64,000 nt of DNA. Source: Nitratireductor thuwali (GTDB lineage Bacteria; Pseudomonadota; Alphaproteobacteria; Rhizobiales; Rhizobiaceae). Below the pieces are notes generated by a model. The model saw only the letters and a program-made list of their open reading frames with translations. It was not told the origin of the DNA and made no database searches. Both the position numbers and the translations under genes were made by a program. Positions 62,778 to 64,000 of this stretch are shown piece by piece; position 1 is the stretch's first letter, and each line of letters starts with the position of its first letter. Where the stretch lies: NCBI RefSeq assembly GCF_036621415.1, contig NZ_CP030941.1, positions 124,001 through 188,000 of the forward strand, given 5' to 3'.

Positions 62778-63551
62778 ATGCTGGAGCTCTACGGAAAGAC
62801 GCTGTCCTCGCGGCTGCTGCTCGGCACCGCCCAATATCCCTCGCCCGCGATCATGGCGGAAGCCATCCGGGCGAGCCGGACGGAAATCGTCACCGTTTCC
62901 CTGCGCCGCGAGACGGCGGGCGCGGGAAGCGGCGGCGGGTTCTGGTCGCTGATCCGCTCGCTGAACGTCGACGTGCTGCCCAACACCGCCGGATGCCACT
63001 CGGTCAAGGAAGCCGTCACCACAGCGCGGATGGCGCGCGAGCTGTTCGCAACGAACTGGATCAAGCTCGAAGTGATCGGCAATCCCGACACACTGCAACC
63101 GGACGTCTTCGGGCTGGTCGAGGCCGCGCGCATCCTGTCCGACGAGGGCTTCGAGGTCTTTCCCTATACGACCGACGATCTCATCGTCGCCGAGCGCCTG
63201 CTGGAGGCCGGCTGCCGGGTGCTGATGCCCTGGTGCGCGCCCATAGGCTCGGCGCGCGGGCCCTCGAATCCCGACGCGCTGCGCTCCCTGCGCGGCTATT
63301 TTCCGGACACGCCGCTCATCGTCGATGCGGGGCTCGGCCGTCCCTCCCATGCGGCAATCGTCATGGAACTCGGCTACGATGCCGTTCTGCTCAACACGGC
63401 GGTTGCCAAGGCCGGCGACCCCGTCCGCATGGCCTCGGCCTTCGCGGATGCCGTGGATGCCGGCCACGCCGCGCACGAGGCCGGCCTGCTGGAGCCGCGC
63501 GACATGGCGGTTCCCTCCACGCCTATTTTCGGCAAGGCGGTGCTGACATGA
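62778..63551 (+). CDS. thiG: Thiazole synthase
   Basis: This 257-residue TIM-barrel enzyme forms the thiazole phosphate. The Schiff-base lysine is in [10 protein letters not shown], and phosphate-binding [27 protein letters not shown] is typical. It opens [22 protein letters not shown]. The stop overlaps the thiE start (ATGA). Confidence 0.96.
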   Translation: MLELYGKTLSSRLLLGTAQYPSPAIMAEAIRASRTEIVTVSLRRETAGAGSGGGFWSLIRSLNVDVLPNTAGCHSVKEAVTTARMARELFATNWIKLEVIGNPDTLQPDVFGLVEAARILSDEGFEVFPYTTDDLIVAERLLEAGCRVLMPWCAPIGSARGPSNPDALRSLRGYFPDTPLIVDAGLGRPSHAAIVMELGYDAVLLNTAVAKAGDPVRMASAFADAVDAGHAAHEAGLLEPRDMAVPSTPIFGKAVLT

Positions 63552-64000
63552 AGCTCGACCCGTTCTACCTGATCGTGGACAGCGCGGCCTGGATCGAGCG
63601 TCTCGTGCCGCTCGGCGTCAAATTCGTGCAGCTGCGCGTCAAGGACGCCCCCGGGGACGCGCTGCGCCGCGAAATCCGCCGCGCCCGCGACATCTGTTCG
63701 GCCCACCATTGCCAGCTCGTCGTCAACGACTACTGGCGCATCGCCATCGAAGAAGCCTGCGACTTCGTGCATCTGGGCCAGGAAGACCTCGCGGAAGCCG
63801 ACCGGACGGCGATAGGCAGGGCCGGGGTGAAGCTGGGGCTGAGCACCCATGACCATGCCGAGCTCGAGACCGCGCTGGCCGCCGAGCCTGATTACATCGC
63901 GCTCGGTCCCATCTACCCGACCATCCTGAAAAAGATGAAATGGGCGCCGCAAGGCCTGCCGCGCATCGCCGAGTGGAAGGCGCGCGTTTCGCCTCTGCCT
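63548..64000 (+). CDS. thiE: Thiamin phosphate synthase (partial, runs off right edge)
   Basis: 151 codons are present. The product begins [20 protein letters not shown] and carries [15 protein letters not shown] (the diphosphate-loop position) and [19 protein letters not shown], all as in ThiE barrels. It joins HMP diphosphate and thiazole phosphate. Full-length enzymes have about 200-210 residues, so roughly a quarter lies outside the window. Confidence 0.93.
   Translation, partial: MKLDPFYLIVDSAAWIERLVPLGVKFVQLRVKDAPGDALRREIRRARDICSAHHCQLVVNDYWRIAIEEACDFVHLGQEDLAEADRTAIGRAGVKLGLSTHDHAELETALAAEPDYIALGPIYPTILKKMKWAPQGLPRIAEWKARVSPLP

Overview
The window is about 63% GC and almost fully coding. 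Its codon use, its thiCOSGE order behind a TPP riboswitch, its alphaproteobacterial formate dehydrogenase accessory genes and at least five copies of a rhizobial-type intergenic palindrome all point to an alphaproteobacterium of the order Hyphomicrobiales, probably near the Phyllobacteriaceae. That placement is inference; no rRNA gene or species marker is present. I see no tRNA or rRNA gene, no insertion sequence, no prophage and no CRISPR array.

Region 1 (1-18.8 kb) is an oxalate to formate to NADH catabolic island. It holds an ADP-forming acyl-CoA ligase (cut by the left edge), a tripartite tricarboxylate transporter (tctCBA), a 51-residue orphan protein, oxalyl-CoA decarboxylase (oxc), formyl-CoA transferase (frc), a SucCD-like CoA ligase pair, a PanE-like reductase with a fumarylacetoacetate-hydrolase-family enzyme, a MOT1-type molybdate transporter, and a two-subunit NAD-linked formate dehydrogenase with fused NuoE/NuoF beta subunit. 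Seven copies of one palindrome, TGGYAT-N5-ATDCCA, lie in the upstream regions of these units, several of them over a -10 region downstream of a TTGACA/TTGACT box. This looks like one repressor regulon that imports oxalate, activates it to the CoA ester, decarboxylates it and oxidises the formate. The regulator itself is not in the window.

Region 2 (19.2-39.2 kb) is a second formate dehydrogenase locus, of the periplasmic respiratory FDH3/FdnGHI kind: a Tat-exported catalytic subunit with Cys instead of selenocysteine, a ferredoxin-like beta subunit, a cytochrome b gamma subunit, a TorD-like chaperone, a Tat-target small protein, and a train of poorly understood accessory genes (DUF6352, biotin/lipoate-ligase-like, DUF6494, DUF3305, DUF3306, a multi-cluster ferredoxin, two small membrane proteins, Mrp). 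Beside it are a tungstate ABC importer (tupBCA), an HTH plus binding-protein-like regulator, TusA, MoeA, FdhD and MobA: metal uptake, cofactor synthesis, sulfuration and dinucleotide formation for the two enzymes.

Region 3 (39.3-50.3 kb) carries the prkA-yeaH-ycgB stress trio and an apparent operon of a membrane protein, a DUF427 tandem protein, a GH15 glucosidase, a short-chain dehydrogenase and a glutathione-reductase-like flavoprotein that lacks the usual catalytic His. A 20-bp palindrome next to a GGAAC-N16-TGTT element precedes that operon. Region 4 (50.4-56.6 kb) is a LysR-controlled TTT transporter plus a fused 3-dehydroshikimate dehydratase, suggesting uptake and breakdown of a shikimate or quinate type acid.

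Region 5 (56.7-64 kb) is housekeeping: groES-groEL behind a CIRCE element, two small conserved proteins, and thiC-thiO-thiS-thiG-thiE under a TPP riboswitch, with thiE running off the right edge.
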